64,000 bases of DNA from an uncultured Hyphomonas sp. (lineage in GTDB: Bacteria > Pseudomonadota > Alphaproteobacteria > Caulobacterales > Hyphomonadaceae). The notes beneath the pieces are model-generated. The model was not told the origin of the DNA. It saw nothing but the letters and a program-made list of their open reading frames with translations, and made no database searches. Below are positions 54,052 to 63,266 of the stretch, in pieces. The stretch lies in contig NZ_OY787456.1 of the NCBI RefSeq assembly GCF_963678875.1, positions 1,488,001 to 1,552,000 of the forward strand. The letters are read 5' to 3'. How positions within the stretch are numbered: the stretch's first letter is position 1; each line of letters begins with the position of its first letter. The position numbers and the translations under genes are program-made.

Positions 54052-55049
54052 GCGCCGGGCCTCTGCCGGGGGAGGTAGAAGTAGAGCATCCAGAAGACCA
54101 GCGTCGTGCCCGCGATGGCATAGCGGATGGTGTCCGAATTGATCAGCTGCCGGCCGAAGCTTTCCAGTACGGCAGCGATGATCAGCATCACCACGCAGCC
54201 CATTGCGATGGTCGCAGCTTTCTGGCCGGACTGCCGCGCCGAGGTGAGGCGGGACTTGCGGCCGGGAAACGCCACCGCGCCGCCGACGACGAACCCACCT
54301 GCGCCGGCCAGAACAATGGCAAGCAACTCCGTGACGCCATGGATCATCAGCCAGCCGGTGAACTCATAGCCGAGCCCCTTGTCCCAGAAGACCGCATACA
54401 TGGAGCCGAGAATGATCCCGTTCCACGCCAGCAGCCAGGCTGTCGGAATGCCGAACGCAAAGCCAAGCGCAAAGGCGAACAGGGCGATCTGGGCGTTGTT
54501 GTTGAAGAGGAAGCCCGCAAAAGCGGTCAGCCGGTCCTGCCCGATTTCTCCGGGTTCGGTGTAAATGGTGGAGCGGAGTTGTTCCACGGTCGCGTCCGGT
54601 GTGCGGATCTCGCCGAAGCTGTGGCCGTGGATCGTCCAGTACCAATCCATGTCCTGCAGGCAGAGGAAGAAGGCAAGCGCCGCACCGCCGAACAGGAAGA
54701 GAGCCGCCAGGATGGTGGAGAAGACGGCGCCCCGCACTGCTTCCGGCCAGTCGGCGCGGATGAACTGCGCCATCCGTTCGCCCATCGAGGTGCGTGCGCC
54801 ATAGACATAGAAATAGGCCCGCGTGCAGAGGCCTTCCAGATAGGTGATGACGTTCTGGTCCAGGGAAATGGAGCGCGCGACCGAGAGCGAGGAAACGGCT
54901 TGCCGGTAGAGATGCGGCAACGCCATCATGTCCTCGTCCGACAAGGCCTTCACGCCGGAGTTTTCCGCGCGGGTGAGGATCAGGTCCAGCTTGCGCCAGT
55001 CAGCCTCGCGTTCCTCGCGGAAGCGGTAGGACTTCAGCATGTCGCTCAC
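54048..55049 (-). CDS. Stage II sporulation protein M-like membrane protein (SpoIIM family)
   Basis: 333 aa, five to six membrane segments. N-terminal about 95 soluble residues (WRKLDLILTRAENSGVKALS), then ALFLFGGAALAFFLCL, FLFNNNAQIALFAFALGFAF and GWLMIHGVTELLAIVLAGAG, the SpoIIM/DUF95 signature. Non-sporulating bacteria keep this gene beside MoxR and DUF58. Overlaps DUF58 and RDD genes by 4 nt at each end. Confidence 0.9.
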   Translation of the reverse strand: MSDMLKSYRFREEREADWRKLDLILTRAENSGVKALSDEDMMALPHLYRQAVSSLSVARSISLDQNVITYLEGLCTRAYFYVYGARTSMGERMAQFIRADWPEAVRGAVFSTILAALFLFGGAALAFFLCLQDMDWYWTIHGHSFGEIRTPDATVEQLRSTIYTEPGEIGQDRLTAFAGFLFNNNAQIALFAFALGFAFGIPTAWLLAWNGIILGSMYAVFWDKGLGYEFTGWLMIHGVTELLAIVLAGAGGFVVGGAVAFPGRKSRLTSARQSGQKAATIAMGCVVMLIIAAVLESFGRQLINSDTIRYAIAGTTLVFWMLYFYLPRQRPGA

Positions 55050-56359
55050 AGCATGTCCCTCTTCTTGATCTCAAGGTACCGGGAGAGCAGCGCGCCGCCG
55101 AATTGTTCGGGTCGGGTCTCGATGATCTGCACGCCCATCCGCTGGAGCCGCCTGAGGACGACATCGCGCTCGGACAGGAGATTGCCAGCGATGACGGCGC
55201 GGGAGACATCTTCGGTTTTCTCCGGCGGCGCATCGGCCATGGAAGAGAGCGCTTCGTCCTCGAAGGTGGCGAACAGGACGAGATGCCGGTCGGTCAACCG
55301 GCGGACATTTTCCAGCATCAGCTCCGCCGAGATGGTATCGACGAAGTCGGAGAAGATGATGATCAGGCTGCGCCGTTCAAGCTGGCTGGCCAGGGTGGAG
55401 AGCGCCAGTGTGTAGTTCGACTCTTCCGCCGAATAGTCGAGCCGGGCTGCGAGGCTTTGCATGCGCGGGAAGCTGCGGGAACCGGAGAGGAATCCGCTGG
55501 CGAGTCCCGGCCTGGCATCGAAGCCGAAATACATCGTCCGGTCGCCATTGCGCAGGGAAACATAGGAGAGAAGGAGGCCCGCATTGATGGCCCGGTCGAT
55601 CTTCGGCACGCCGCCGAGCGGTTCGCTCATCAGGCGCCCGGTATCGAAGGCGAAGACGATATTGTGGTTTCGCTCGGTACGGAATTCCTTGGCGAGAAGG
55701 TGGCGGTGACGGGCGGAGTGTTTCCAGTCAATGGCGCGCCGGTCCATTCCGGCGGCAAACTCGCGCAAGGCATCGAACTCGCTGCCGTCACCACGCTCGA
55801 TCTGTGTCTTGATCCCGAATTCGGCATCGCGCGAGAACAGGCGGACGGCTTCGTCTTTTACCCAGCGGATATTGGGCGTGACGACGATGTCTGTGTCGAG
55901 CTCCCTTGTGAACCGCTTCTGGACGAGACCCAGCGGTCCTTGCCAGCGGCACCAGAGGCGGACCAGCTTCGCTGTCCCGCGGCGGAGCGGCGTGAGAGTG
56001 AACTCGTAGCGGCGCTCATTTCCCTCCCAGCCGCGGAGGCCGCGTGTAGGAAGCTCTTCCAGCAGGTCGCTCGTTTCGAGTTGGACCTCCAGCCGGGCTG
56101 GCAGGCTGCCGCGGGTGAAGCGGAAGGTCACCGGCAGGGGATCGCTGTCACCAGAGTAAAGAATGGGCGGCGCATCAATGTCCGCTTCGAAAGCGCGGAG
56201 CGCCGGGCCGATCATCGCATCGAAGACGATAAGGCCGCCAACCAGTGCAATCCATCCGGCCGAAAGGGTCCAGAGATCCGGATACAGCAAGGCCACGCCG
56301 ATCATGACCGGCAAGCCGAGCAGCATCAGGAAGATCGCGCGGGCGGTCGGGGAAATCAC
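55046..56359 (-). CDS. DUF58 domain protein
   Basis: 437 aa, GTG start at 56359 overlapping the MoxR stop (GTGA). Two N-terminal hydrophobic helices, then a beta domain and the DUF58 core (YEFTLTPLRRGTAKL, REFAAGMDRRAIDWKHSARH), followed by a vWA-like fold with FAFDTGRLM. It is the usual partner of MoxR AAA+ ATPases, thought to act in envelope or metal-cofactor assembly. Confidence 0.92.
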   Translation of the reverse strand: MISPTARAIFLMLLGLPVMIGVALLYPDLWTLSAGWIALVGGLIVFDAMIGPALRAFEADIDAPPILYSGDSDPLPVTFRFTRGSLPARLEVQLETSDLLEELPTRGLRGWEGNERRYEFTLTPLRRGTAKLVRLWCRWQGPLGLVQKRFTRELDTDIVVTPNIRWVKDEAVRLFSRDAEFGIKTQIERGDGSEFDALREFAAGMDRRAIDWKHSARHRHLLAKEFRTERNHNIVFAFDTGRLMSEPLGGVPKIDRAINAGLLLSYVSLRNGDRTMYFGFDARPGLASGFLSGSRSFPRMQSLAARLDYSAEESNYTLALSTLASQLERRSLIIIFSDFVDTISAELMLENVRRLTDRHLVLFATFEDEALSSMADAPPEKTEDVSRAVIAGNLLSERDVVLRRLQRMGVQIIETRPEQFGGALLSRYLEIKKRDML

Positions 56360-57312
56360 CGGGGTGCCGCCGTCTGTTCGATGATGGCCATCAGGGTTTC
56401 CTCGGTCGTGCGGCCTTCGATCTCAGCTGCCGGCGAGAGCAGGATCCGGTGGCGAAGGGTGGGCAGGGCGAGGGTTTTCACATCATCCGGAATGACGAAG
56501 TCACGGCCGTCAAGCGCGGCCCGGGCACGGGCGGCTGTTGCGAGTGCGGCAGCTGCGCGGGGGCTGGCGCCGGTTTCGAGAGCCGGAGATGTGCGCGTGG
56601 CGCGTACGATATCCACCACGTATCCGATGATGTCATCCTGGATCTTCGTGGCGGCGACAGACTCGACCGCTGCATTCAGTTCGTCATGGGTGATGACCGC
56701 CTCCACGCCGAAAGCGTGCGGTGTTTTCATGCCGGTCCGTGTGCCGTGCTGGGCGACAATGGCAAACTCTTCCTCGCGGGAGGGATAGTCGAGCGTGTGC
56801 TTGAACAGGAAGCGGTCCAGCTGGGCTTCCGGCAGCGGATAGGTGCCCTGTTGTTCGATCGGGTTCTGGGTCGCGATCACCATGAAGCGGTCGTTCAATT
56901 GATAGGCCTCGCCATCGATCGTGACTTTCCGCTCCTGCATCGCCTCCAGTAGGGCGGCCTGCGTCTTTGGCGGCGTCCGGTTGATCTCGTCGGCAAGCAG
57001 GAGGTCAGTAAAGATCGGGCCTTTGGTGAGCGTGAACTCATTGGTCTGGAAATTGAACAGGTTCGTGCCCAGAACATCGCCGGGCATCAGGTCCGGCGTG
57101 AACTGGATGCGGCCGAAGTCCAGCGAGATCGAGCGGGCAAAGCATTGCGCCAGCAAGGTCTTTGCCGTGCCGGGCGGTCCTTCCAGCAGGACGTGGCCGG
57201 ACGAGAACAGCGCCGTCAGGAGCAGGTCCACCGTCACGTCCTGGCCGATCACGGCCTTTCGGACTTCGCCGCGGATGCGCGCGGCCAGATCGCGGATGTC
57301 AGCTGGGGTCAT
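56356..57312 (-). CDS. MoxR-family AAA+ ATPase
   Basis: 318 aa. Walker A GPPGTAKTLLAQCF (about residue 40), Walker B LLADEINRTPPKTQAALLEA, sensor 1 VIATQNPIEQQGTYPLPEAQ and an arginine finger region LDRFLFK. An ATP-driven chaperone thought to act with DUF58/vWA proteins. Its start overlaps the DUF4350 gene by 14 nt. Confidence 0.95.
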   Translation of the reverse strand: MTPADIRDLAARIRGEVRKAVIGQDVTVDLLLTALFSSGHVLLEGPPGTAKTLLAQCFARSISLDFGRIQFTPDLMPGDVLGTNLFNFQTNEFTLTKGPIFTDLLLADEINRTPPKTQAALLEAMQERKVTIDGEAYQLNDRFMVIATQNPIEQQGTYPLPEAQLDRFLFKHTLDYPSREEEFAIVAQHGTRTGMKTPHAFGVEAVITHDELNAAVESVAATKIQDDIIGYVVDIVRATRTSPALETGASPRAAAALATAARARAALDGRDFVIPDDVKTLALPTLRHRILLSPAAEIEGRTTEETLMAIIEQTAAPR

Positions 57313-58525
57313 TCATGGATCTCCTGAGAATATCGCGGCGCCAGCGCCAGAGGTCGCGGGCCTTGTGCATCAAGTCTTCCCGGCTGGCGGCGGGACCGCG
57401 CAAACCGGCTTCAATCTGTGAAAAGGTCTTTCCGGAAACGTCTTCCGGACCGAGACGGTCGAACAATTCGGACAGCTGCGCCTCGGTGAGGTTTCGCGGC
57501 GCTCCAATCTGCCGGGCAAGACGTCGCCGGATAAGCGACAGGTATCCCGGCGCCATCCGCGTTTCCCGCCGGGCCATCGAGACGAGCCCGGCCGAATTGT
57601 CGGCCAGCGCCTGTTTGCCGAGCGCGATGGCGCGGGTTTCCCGGGCAGGCGGACCGAAACGGATCGATGCTGCCCAGCCAAGAAGCAGTGCGGCTGCAAG
57701 CGCGACGAGCGTCACGCCAAGGAAAGGAACGTCGAACATCATCTGCAGCAGGTTTTCTGACCGGGTGAAGCCGTGCAGCGTGGCGTCAAAGATGATCGGT
57801 TCGTCTGCGTCGTAGCGGATCATGTTGATCATCTGCATCGCGAAACGGGCATTCTCTCGTTCGGCCAGACCGAATGTATTGATCATGTCCGGGTCGGAGA
57901 GGATGTAGATGCCGCGGCCTGAAAGCTCTGACAAAAGGGCGCCGTCGCGGGTGTTGACGATGGGGGTCAGTTCTTCTGACTGGATGAGCTGAAGCTGCAG
58001 GTCCGGCTGAAGCGCCATCCTGCCGAAGGGGGTCGTCACCTGATCCGGCACGTCGGTCCTGACGACGTCACCCTCGATGCCGAGCGCTTCCAGTACGCTG
58101 GTGATCGAACTTCTTGTTGCGAGGTCGGTATCCTTCATGCGGGATGGATTGGTCCAGTCGACCATGCCTGACCATTTCGGCAGGATGATCAGTGTATCCG
58201 ATTGAAGATCATACTCTTCCAGAGACTTGCGCATGCCCCGCGTGGAAAGCGTTAGCACCATCAGCCCGTAGTGGCTGTCCAGATTGCTCTTGAAGCGAGA
58301 GATTTCGACGGGATAGCCTTGTGCCTCCAGCAATTGGACAATTCCGTTATATCCGATGGCGGAGGTTGAGAAGGGATGGTCGCCCGCCCGGTCCCGGTCA
58401 CGGAGTTCCGGCGACCATCCGGCCAAAACCATGATGGCGCCGAAGGAGAAGACCGCCACCGCAATCAGGATGGCGACGGTGCGAGCCGCGAAGGGGGCGG
58501 CAGAGGTTTGCGTTGTCTCGCTCAT
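57299..58525 (-). CDS. DUF4350 domain protein (MoxR-operon)
   Basis: 408 aa from ATG at 58525, which overlaps the DUF4129 stop (ATGA); a GTG six bases earlier is less likely. An N-terminal membrane helix (TVAILIAVAVFSFGAIMVLA) is followed by a periplasmic DUF4350 domain (DHPFSTSAIGYNGIVQLLEA, GRGIYILSDPDMINTFGL), then a second helix (LGVTLVALAAALLLGWA) and a basic cytoplasmic tail. Function unknown; a constant member of MoxR/DUF58 loci. Confidence 0.88.
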   Translation of the reverse strand: MSETTQTSAAPFAARTVAILIAVAVFSFGAIMVLAGWSPELRDRDRAGDHPFSTSAIGYNGIVQLLEAQGYPVEISRFKSNLDSHYGLMVLTLSTRGMRKSLEEYDLQSDTLIILPKWSGMVDWTNPSRMKDTDLATRSSITSVLEALGIEGDVVRTDVPDQVTTPFGRMALQPDLQLQLIQSEELTPIVNTRDGALLSELSGRGIYILSDPDMINTFGLAERENARFAMQMINMIRYDADEPIIFDATLHGFTRSENLLQMMFDVPFLGVTLVALAAALLLGWAASIRFGPPARETRAIALGKQALADNSAGLVSMARRETRMAPGYLSLIRRRLARQIGAPRNLTEAQLSELFDRLGPEDVSGKTFSQIEAGLRGPAASREDLMHKARDLWRWRRDILRRSMNDPS

Positions 58526-59355
58526 GCCCACCCCTCGCCGAATGCGAAGTCTTCATACGAGGCCCGCGCCTCCTGCCAGCCGTCTGCGTCGACCGGGCGG
58601 CCACCGAAGAAACTTCGCTCCACGATCCGGATGATCGGGCCGAGCCCCCGCCTTGCCCGTTCCGGCAGGTTTTGCAGGCCGCCGATTTCGCGGGCGGTGA
58701 GGGATTTCGGCACCCCGCCTTCCAGTCTTTTCTGGATGTCCTCAATCGAGCGGAACAGGAGAAGGTGTACGGCTTCAGCGAACTTGCCAGCGCGCGCCAG
58801 TGCGTCAGCTTCTTCCAGCAGGCCGCGAGCCATTCCGGCATCCGGACGCACATCGATCAGCACATCGTCGCCTTCATCGACTTTTCCGTCGCCCCGCTTA
58901 CCGAAGCGGACGCGGATCGCTTCACCGAACACAAAGTAGAGAAACCCGGCGACGACAGCGGCGATCACCGCGTAGAACATGAACTGGAAGAGCGGCGACA
59001 GATTGCTGAACAGGTCACCCAGCCATTTCAGCCATTGCGGCGGCGGATCTGGCGGTGGCTGTTCTTCAGCCTGCCATTCCGGGCGTTCCAGTTGCATGTC
59101 CCCACGCTTGAGATAGGCGGCATGCTCGCGGTCGAGGGCATCAAGGTCTGTCTGAGGGCGCCAGTCTTCGGCCTCGTATGAGAATTCATCGTCATAGAAT
59201 GGATCGTTCTCATCGGACGGACGCACGTCAACGGAGCCAGCATGCGGGGCGTTCGCGTCTCCAGCTTCCTGAGCGTCAGCGGTGCTCACGGGAATGGTTC
59301 CGGCAAGCAGGCAGGCGAGCGCAAGGGCAGTTCCTGTCCTTAACCTCAACCGCAC
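58522..59355 (-). CDS. DUF4129 domain membrane protein (first gene of MoxR operon)
   Basis: 277 aa from GTG at 59355, with AGAGGAG 6 nt upstream; the longer frame to 59430 is rejected because it would bury that site and begin ahead of the signal peptide (TALALACLLAGTIPVSTADA). A Pro-rich periplasmic region (EEQPPPDPPPQWLKWLGDL) precedes one membrane helix (FMFYAVIAAVVAGFLYFVFG). The C-terminal DUF4129 domain has FAEAVHLLLFRSIEDIQKRL and LTAREI. Probably couples periplasmic signals to the MoxR system (inference). Confidence 0.85.
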   Translation of the reverse strand: MRLRLRTGTALALACLLAGTIPVSTADAQEAGDANAPHAGSVDVRPSDENDPFYDDEFSYEAEDWRPQTDLDALDREHAAYLKRGDMQLERPEWQAEEQPPPDPPPQWLKWLGDLFSNLSPLFQFMFYAVIAAVVAGFLYFVFGEAIRVRFGKRGDGKVDEGDDVLIDVRPDAGMARGLLEEADALARAGKFAEAVHLLLFRSIEDIQKRLEGGVPKSLTAREIGGLQNLPERARRGLGPIIRIVERSFFGGRPVDADGWQEARASYEDFAFGEGWA

Positions 59356-59495
59356 CGGATACTCCTCTGCTGGCAGCCGGACGGCCCGCCGTAACAAGTC
59401 GACTATTTCAGACGTCGCAGCGCGCTTCAACGCCCTATTGCGAACCCGGTCTGGCCAACCGATATAGCGCGGCCAAGGCAGAGATGAGGCAAACC

Positions 59496-59963
59496 ATGGA
59501 CAAGGCGGCGGTTTATCGGGACCTGAAGGCGGAAATCGAAAGCGTGGTTGCCGGCGAAACCTCGGTCACAGCGCGCTATGCGACCGCCAGCTGTATCCTG
59601 GCGCAGGCCTTTCGGCCCCGTTTTTTCTGGACTGGCTTCTACGTTGTAGACCCGCTTAAAGAGCGCGAGCTTGTCGTCGGGCCCTACCAGGGCACGCTTG
59701 GCTGCCTGAGAATCCCTTTCGGCAAAGGCGTGTGCGGCCATGTTGCGGCGACACAGGAGCCGATCATCGTGCCGGATGTGCACGCTTTCCCGGGGCATAT
59801 CGCCTGCGATTCCGCGACCAATTCCGAGATTGTCCTGCCAGTGTTCGACAAGGACGGGCAGCTGGCTGCCGTTCTGGATGTTGATTCCACGCAGCCGGAT
59901 GCGTTCGACGAGGTCGATCGCGAAGGACTGGTGGCAATTTGCGAGATCCTACTCGTCGCCTGA
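59496..59963 (+). CDS. msrC: Free methionine-(R)-sulfoxide reductase (fRMsr, GAF domain)
   Basis: 155 aa from ATG at 59496 with GAGG upstream. The GAF fold contains FFWTGFYVVDPLKERELVVG, GTLGCLRIPFGKGVCGHVAA and HIACDSATNSEIVLPVFDKD. The three Cys (GC, VCG, IAC) match the catalytic and resolving Cys of YebR/fRMsr, so it should reduce free Met-R-sulfoxide. It converges with and overlaps the carboxylesterase gene by 15 nt. Monocistronic. Confidence 0.93.
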   Translation: MDKAAVYRDLKAEIESVVAGETSVTARYATASCILAQAFRPRFFWTGFYVVDPLKERELVVGPYQGTLGCLRIPFGKGVCGHVAATQEPIIVPDVHAFPGHIACDSATNSEIVLPVFDKDGQLAAVLDVDSTQPDAFDEVDREGLVAICEILLVA

Positions 59964-61715
59964 TTTCGGCACCGTCGTCATCAGGGTCGCCTCGTAAGGT
60001 GCCTGAGGCGAGGTCGCCCGGGTAACCGCGTCGATCCGGTCGATCAGGTGCTCTTCCAGAATGTCCAGCTTGCGCGCGCGAACGCCTGCGACGGTGAGGA
60101 TTTCATGGTCCAGCACTTGCCACTCATCAGAATTGGGGTCGTAAGCAGGCCATTCCGGCAGGCCCGGCCCGTTCGGATCTCCGGCGCGGGCGAAGTTCGT
60201 CCAATAAGCTTGAATCGTTTCGGCCAGCTTTTCATCCTTGTCCGACATGGGCAGCAACGGGGAAGGCGAACCGAATACGAACGGAATTTCCGATCCGTGA
60301 TAGGCGCCGATGGACTGAGCCCGGGTCGGCGTGGCGCGGGTGAAGAAGTACATCCAAGTCGGATGGCCGGAGACGGCATTGGCCTTGCCGAGGAAGCGCA
60401 TGTGGACGCCAAACATGTCGTCGCCGAGCATATTGGCCGCTCCTTCGTCCCAGGTGCCGAGCTTGTCCATACCGTAGAGCGCCTCGAGCGCTTTGGCCGG
60501 GTTTTCCCCAAACACTTCGGCGAGGCGCTGCTCGCGCTCTTCGAGTGTACCGGTGATGTTTCGGGCCAGCACCGTGGGGGACTGGAAGCCGTTGTAGAAC
60601 AGGCTGCCCTCATCGGCATTGTAGCCTGCGAGTACCGGCACCTTCGGCGCATCGCCCGAACGGATTGTGGCGCCGACCGTGTCAGGCAGGACTTTTCCAT
60701 CGACGTTCGGCAAGAAGTAGCCGACCAGGTCTGGGCGTTGTTCAGCCCGGGTGATAATCGATGCCGCAGGGATTGAGCGGAGTTCTGCGGCCGTCGCCGC
60801 CTTGCCGACGAAAGTGCTGAGGAACTCTTCGCCGACCGCTTCTGCGCTGCGCGATCCGGGCAGGGGTGCCGCGTCGAGATATTTGGCATTGTAGCTGCTG
60901 GTTCCGCTTTCGAGAATGGCCTTGTGATAGAGCCCCTCGGCCATCGGAGTTGCCATCAGCTCACTGATGGACTGCGCGCCAGCGCTTTCGCCGAAGATGG
61001 TGACATTGCTCGGGTCGCCGCCAAAGGAGCGGATATTGTCACGCACCCACCGCAGGGCGGCGACCTGATCCAGCAGACCGTAATTGCCCGATGTGCCCGT
61101 CTCTTCCGTCAGGGCCGGGTGGGCCATGTAGCCGAAGGGACCGAGACGGTAATTGATCGTGACCAGCACGACACCGTTCTCGACCAGCGCATTGGCCTGA
61201 TAGAGCTCTGACGAGCCGGCGCCAGCCTGATGGCTGCCGCCATGGATCCAGACCATGACCGGCAGCAAGGCGTCGCCGCCCACATTCGATGTGCGTACAT
61301 TGACGAACAAACAGTCTTCGGCTTCGGCCGGAGCAGGCATCGCAGCCAGATATTTCTTTGCGGTAAAACGCTTCCACCAGGGCAGGCCGGCTCCGTCGAT
61401 AATGCCATTGACGAAACCGTTCATGCCTTTGCGCGCCTGAATGCATTCTGCGCCATAGGTCCGCACATCACGTGGCATGGCGCCCCACTGAGGCGGTGCC
61501 CCCGGCGCAGCCCAGCGGCGGGCGGAGGCATAGGGTATGCCGTTGTAGACCCGGATATCGGAATTGTCGGCGTCGATGCCGCCCAGGACGAGGCCTTGGT
61601 TAATTCTCAGAGGCTCCGCCAATTCGAGCGGTTTCGCCGGGGCGGTGATTTGGAACCACCCCCAGACGCCTGCCGCGATCAGCAGAAAAAATAGAATGAT
61701 ACTAAGGCGTTTCAT
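59949..61715 (-). CDS. Type-B carboxylesterase/para-nitrobenzyl-esterase-like, secreted or anchored
   Basis: 588 aa. An N-terminal hydrophobic segment (LSIILFFLLIAAGVWGWFQI) is a signal or anchor. Then come the type-B carboxylesterase motifs EDCLFVNVRT, VMVWIHGGSHQAGAGSSELY (oxyanion), the nucleophile elbow FGESAGAQSI, the acid in NADEGSLFYNG and the His in GAYHGSEIPFVFG. It hydrolyses ester substrates in the periplasm or outside. The C terminus extends past the usual end (HLIDRIDAVTRATSPQAPYE). Confidence 0.93.
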   Translation of the reverse strand: MKRLSIILFFLLIAAGVWGWFQITAPAKPLELAEPLRINQGLVLGGIDADNSDIRVYNGIPYASARRWAAPGAPPQWGAMPRDVRTYGAECIQARKGMNGFVNGIIDGAGLPWWKRFTAKKYLAAMPAPAEAEDCLFVNVRTSNVGGDALLPVMVWIHGGSHQAGAGSSELYQANALVENGVVLVTINYRLGPFGYMAHPALTEETGTSGNYGLLDQVAALRWVRDNIRSFGGDPSNVTIFGESAGAQSISELMATPMAEGLYHKAILESGTSSYNAKYLDAAPLPGSRSAEAVGEEFLSTFVGKAATAAELRSIPAASIITRAEQRPDLVGYFLPNVDGKVLPDTVGATIRSGDAPKVPVLAGYNADEGSLFYNGFQSPTVLARNITGTLEEREQRLAEVFGENPAKALEALYGMDKLGTWDEGAANMLGDDMFGVHMRFLGKANAVSGHPTWMYFFTRATPTRAQSIGAYHGSEIPFVFGSPSPLLPMSDKDEKLAETIQAYWTNFARAGDPNGPGLPEWPAYDPNSDEWQVLDHEILTVAGVRARKLDILEEHLIDRIDAVTRATSPQAPYEATLMTTVPKSGDE

Positions 61716-62182
61716 GCAATCTACCCGACCTCGCGTCGTGCAACGAGTATACCAGACGAAGTAGGGGTGTCACCGAGTTGCCCCTCTGTTTAAACCGGAG
61801 AATCCCACTGCCGTGTTAACAAGGACACAAGATCGCCTGTGTGGAGAAAAGCGATGAGACGGCACAAACGATTTTGGAACGTTGATTGCAGATAGTGTTT
61901 TTGTGTCTGAGGCATGCGCTCAATGAGCGGCGGCATCGCGAATCTCCTCTAAGGCATTGATATGTCGGGTTTGTTTTCTGGTGTAATGCGAGGAGACGAA
62001 GCTGGTTTCGGGAGGAAAGCGAGGCCGCAGCTTGCAGCGCAAGCGGATGTCACGGCGCGATGCGGCTTCGATGACTTAAGAATAGGCGGTGAACGCCTCT
62101 CAGTGCATTTACTGGCCTGGTGCACAAGCCTGAGGGGAGGTCGTGCTTCACCACTCACCTCCCAGGGGAATGAAGGCCGGAT
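61716..62182. other. Intergenic region with small ORF and hairpins
   Basis: This 467-bp stretch between the carboxylesterase and DUF1330 genes has a 48-codon minus-strand ORF (61790-61936), described separately. The right half is hairpin-rich: GGCG-gtgaa-CGCC and GGGAGGT...ACCTCCC with a 15-nt loop, just downstream of the DUF1330 stop. A 69-codon frame upstream of the small ORF (GTG at 62158) lacks a usable ribosome site and is not called. Confidence 0.5.
61790..61936 (-). CDS. Possible small protein (48 aa)
   Basis: ATG at 61936 is preceded by AGAGGAG at ideal spacing. The frame encodes MPPLIERMPQTQKHYLQSTF and continues to LLTRQWDSPV before TAA. It has a mildly hydrophobic middle (CRLIAFLHTGDLVSLL) and no known family. 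The strong ribosome site is the main support. It is short and could be chance. Confidence 0.3.
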   Translation of the reverse strand: MPPLIERMPQTQKHYLQSTFQNRLCRLIAFLHTGDLVSLLTRQWDSPV

Positions 62183-62602
62183 CTAAAGGACGCCGTCTGC
62201 CCGGAATGGGCGTGTGGTGAGCAGTTCCTGGCACAACAGACCAGCTTCCCGGTGGCGTGCCATCGACTTGTATTCCGGGTGGTTGAGGGTTGCGATGAAG
62301 GCTTTCCGGTCTGGGAAGAACATGACCATGACGGCATCCCAGTCTCCATTCCCGATGAAGTACCGTTCGACTTCTCCCATCATAAGGCAGCGTCCGCCGA
62401 CTTCGGCTGCGGCCACGCCGAAGGCGTCGGCATAGCGCTGGTAAGCGACACCGCCCGGCTCGTCATTGCCATGCTCCGGGTCTTCCGGCTGGTATTCTGC
62501 TTTTACTCTGAACTTCAGAATGTTCACCTGCGCGATCGGGCCGTCGAACGGGTCGTCCCGGAAGGCGCGGAACTGGTTTGCTGTGGGCTGGAAGGCGGGC
62601 AT
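62183..62602 (-). CDS. DUF1330 domain protein
   Basis: 139 aa, cytoplasmic. The ferredoxin-like dimeric alpha-beta barrel fold is suggested by IAQVNILKFRVKAEYQ, YQRYADAF and WDAVMVMFFPDRKAFIATLN (the DUF1330 core). The function of the family is unsettled. It starts 19 nt after the NUDIX gene on the same strand. Confidence 0.85.
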   Translation of the reverse strand: MPAFQPTANQFRAFRDDPFDGPIAQVNILKFRVKAEYQPEDPEHGNDEPGGVAYQRYADAFGVAAAEVGGRCLMMGEVERYFIGNGDWDAVMVMFFPDRKAFIATLNHPEYKSMARHREAGLLCQELLTTRPFRADGVL

Positions 62603-62621
62603 GGACGGTTCCTCTCTGTCG

Positions 62622-63185
62622 TTATTCTGGCGGGCGCAGGTCCGGATGGCGCGTCAGGTAGTGCTCGGCATAGAACAGCGCCGCTGCATGCAGGGCGTGT
62701 TGCACCTCGAGGGCACCATATTCCAGGAATTTGGCATAGGGCATTTCCAGCACTTCTATCTGTTCGTTGGGGTCCAGTGACTGCGCATCGGTGAGGCGAC
62801 AGCCCAGTGCCAGGTAATAGTGCAACCGGTTGTTCTGTGTTGCCGGATTGGGATAGCAGGTACCGACATGATGCATCTCCCGCGCGGAATATCCCGTTTC
62901 TTCTTTTAGCTCACGCGCGCCAACCGCGGGCCAATCCATTTCACCGGGATCGGATACGCCACCAGGCAAGCCAAGCGTGAACACGCCAGCAGCGTGCCGG
63001 TATTCCCGAACGAGAACCACATTGCCTGAATCCGTCAGTGGTATGACAGTCACCCAATCCGTCAGTTCCGTCACGTGGTAGGCTTCGACGATGTGTCCAT
63101 CGTCTCGGATACATCGGTCGGTTCGCAAGCCCATGAACCGGTCGCGCATGACTTGTTTCGACGAAAGGATGGTCCATGGCTTCAT
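62622..63185 (-). CDS. NUDIX hydrolase (ADP-ribose pyrophosphatase-like)
   Basis: 187 aa. Beta strands with VTVIPLTDSGNVVLVREYRH lead into the Nudix box GGVSDPGEMDWPAVGARELK followed by EETGY. The spacing between the first Glu and RE is one residue longer than the canonical Gx5Ex7REUxEExGU. The substrate-side segment resembles ADP-ribose or sugar-nucleotide hydrolases. Apparently in an operon with DUF1330, downstream of the peptidase gene. Confidence 0.9.
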   Translation of the reverse strand: MKPWTILSSKQVMRDRFMGLRTDRCIRDDGHIVEAYHVTELTDWVTVIPLTDSGNVVLVREYRHAAGVFTLGLPGGVSDPGEMDWPAVGARELKEETGYSAREMHHVGTCYPNPATQNNRLHYYLALGCRLTDAQSLDPNEQIEVLEMPYAKFLEYGALEVQHALHAAALFYAEHYLTRHPDLRPPE

Positions 63186-63266
63186 GTCATTTCACCATGG
63201 ACACGTGGCCGAGCGTCTGGCGGCCCAAACCTGCACTATCAAAGCAAACACTCTTGAAGAAGGCCA

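Noticed and set aside
59356..59430. Longer start for the DUF4129 protein
   Set aside because: The GTG at 59355 has AGAGGAG at good spacing and leads straight into a signal peptide.
61949..62158. 69-codon minus-strand frame upstream of the small ORF
   Set aside because: GTG start overlaps its own GGAGG, there is no usable ribosome site, and the composition is Arg/Pro/Ser-rich like a shadow frame.
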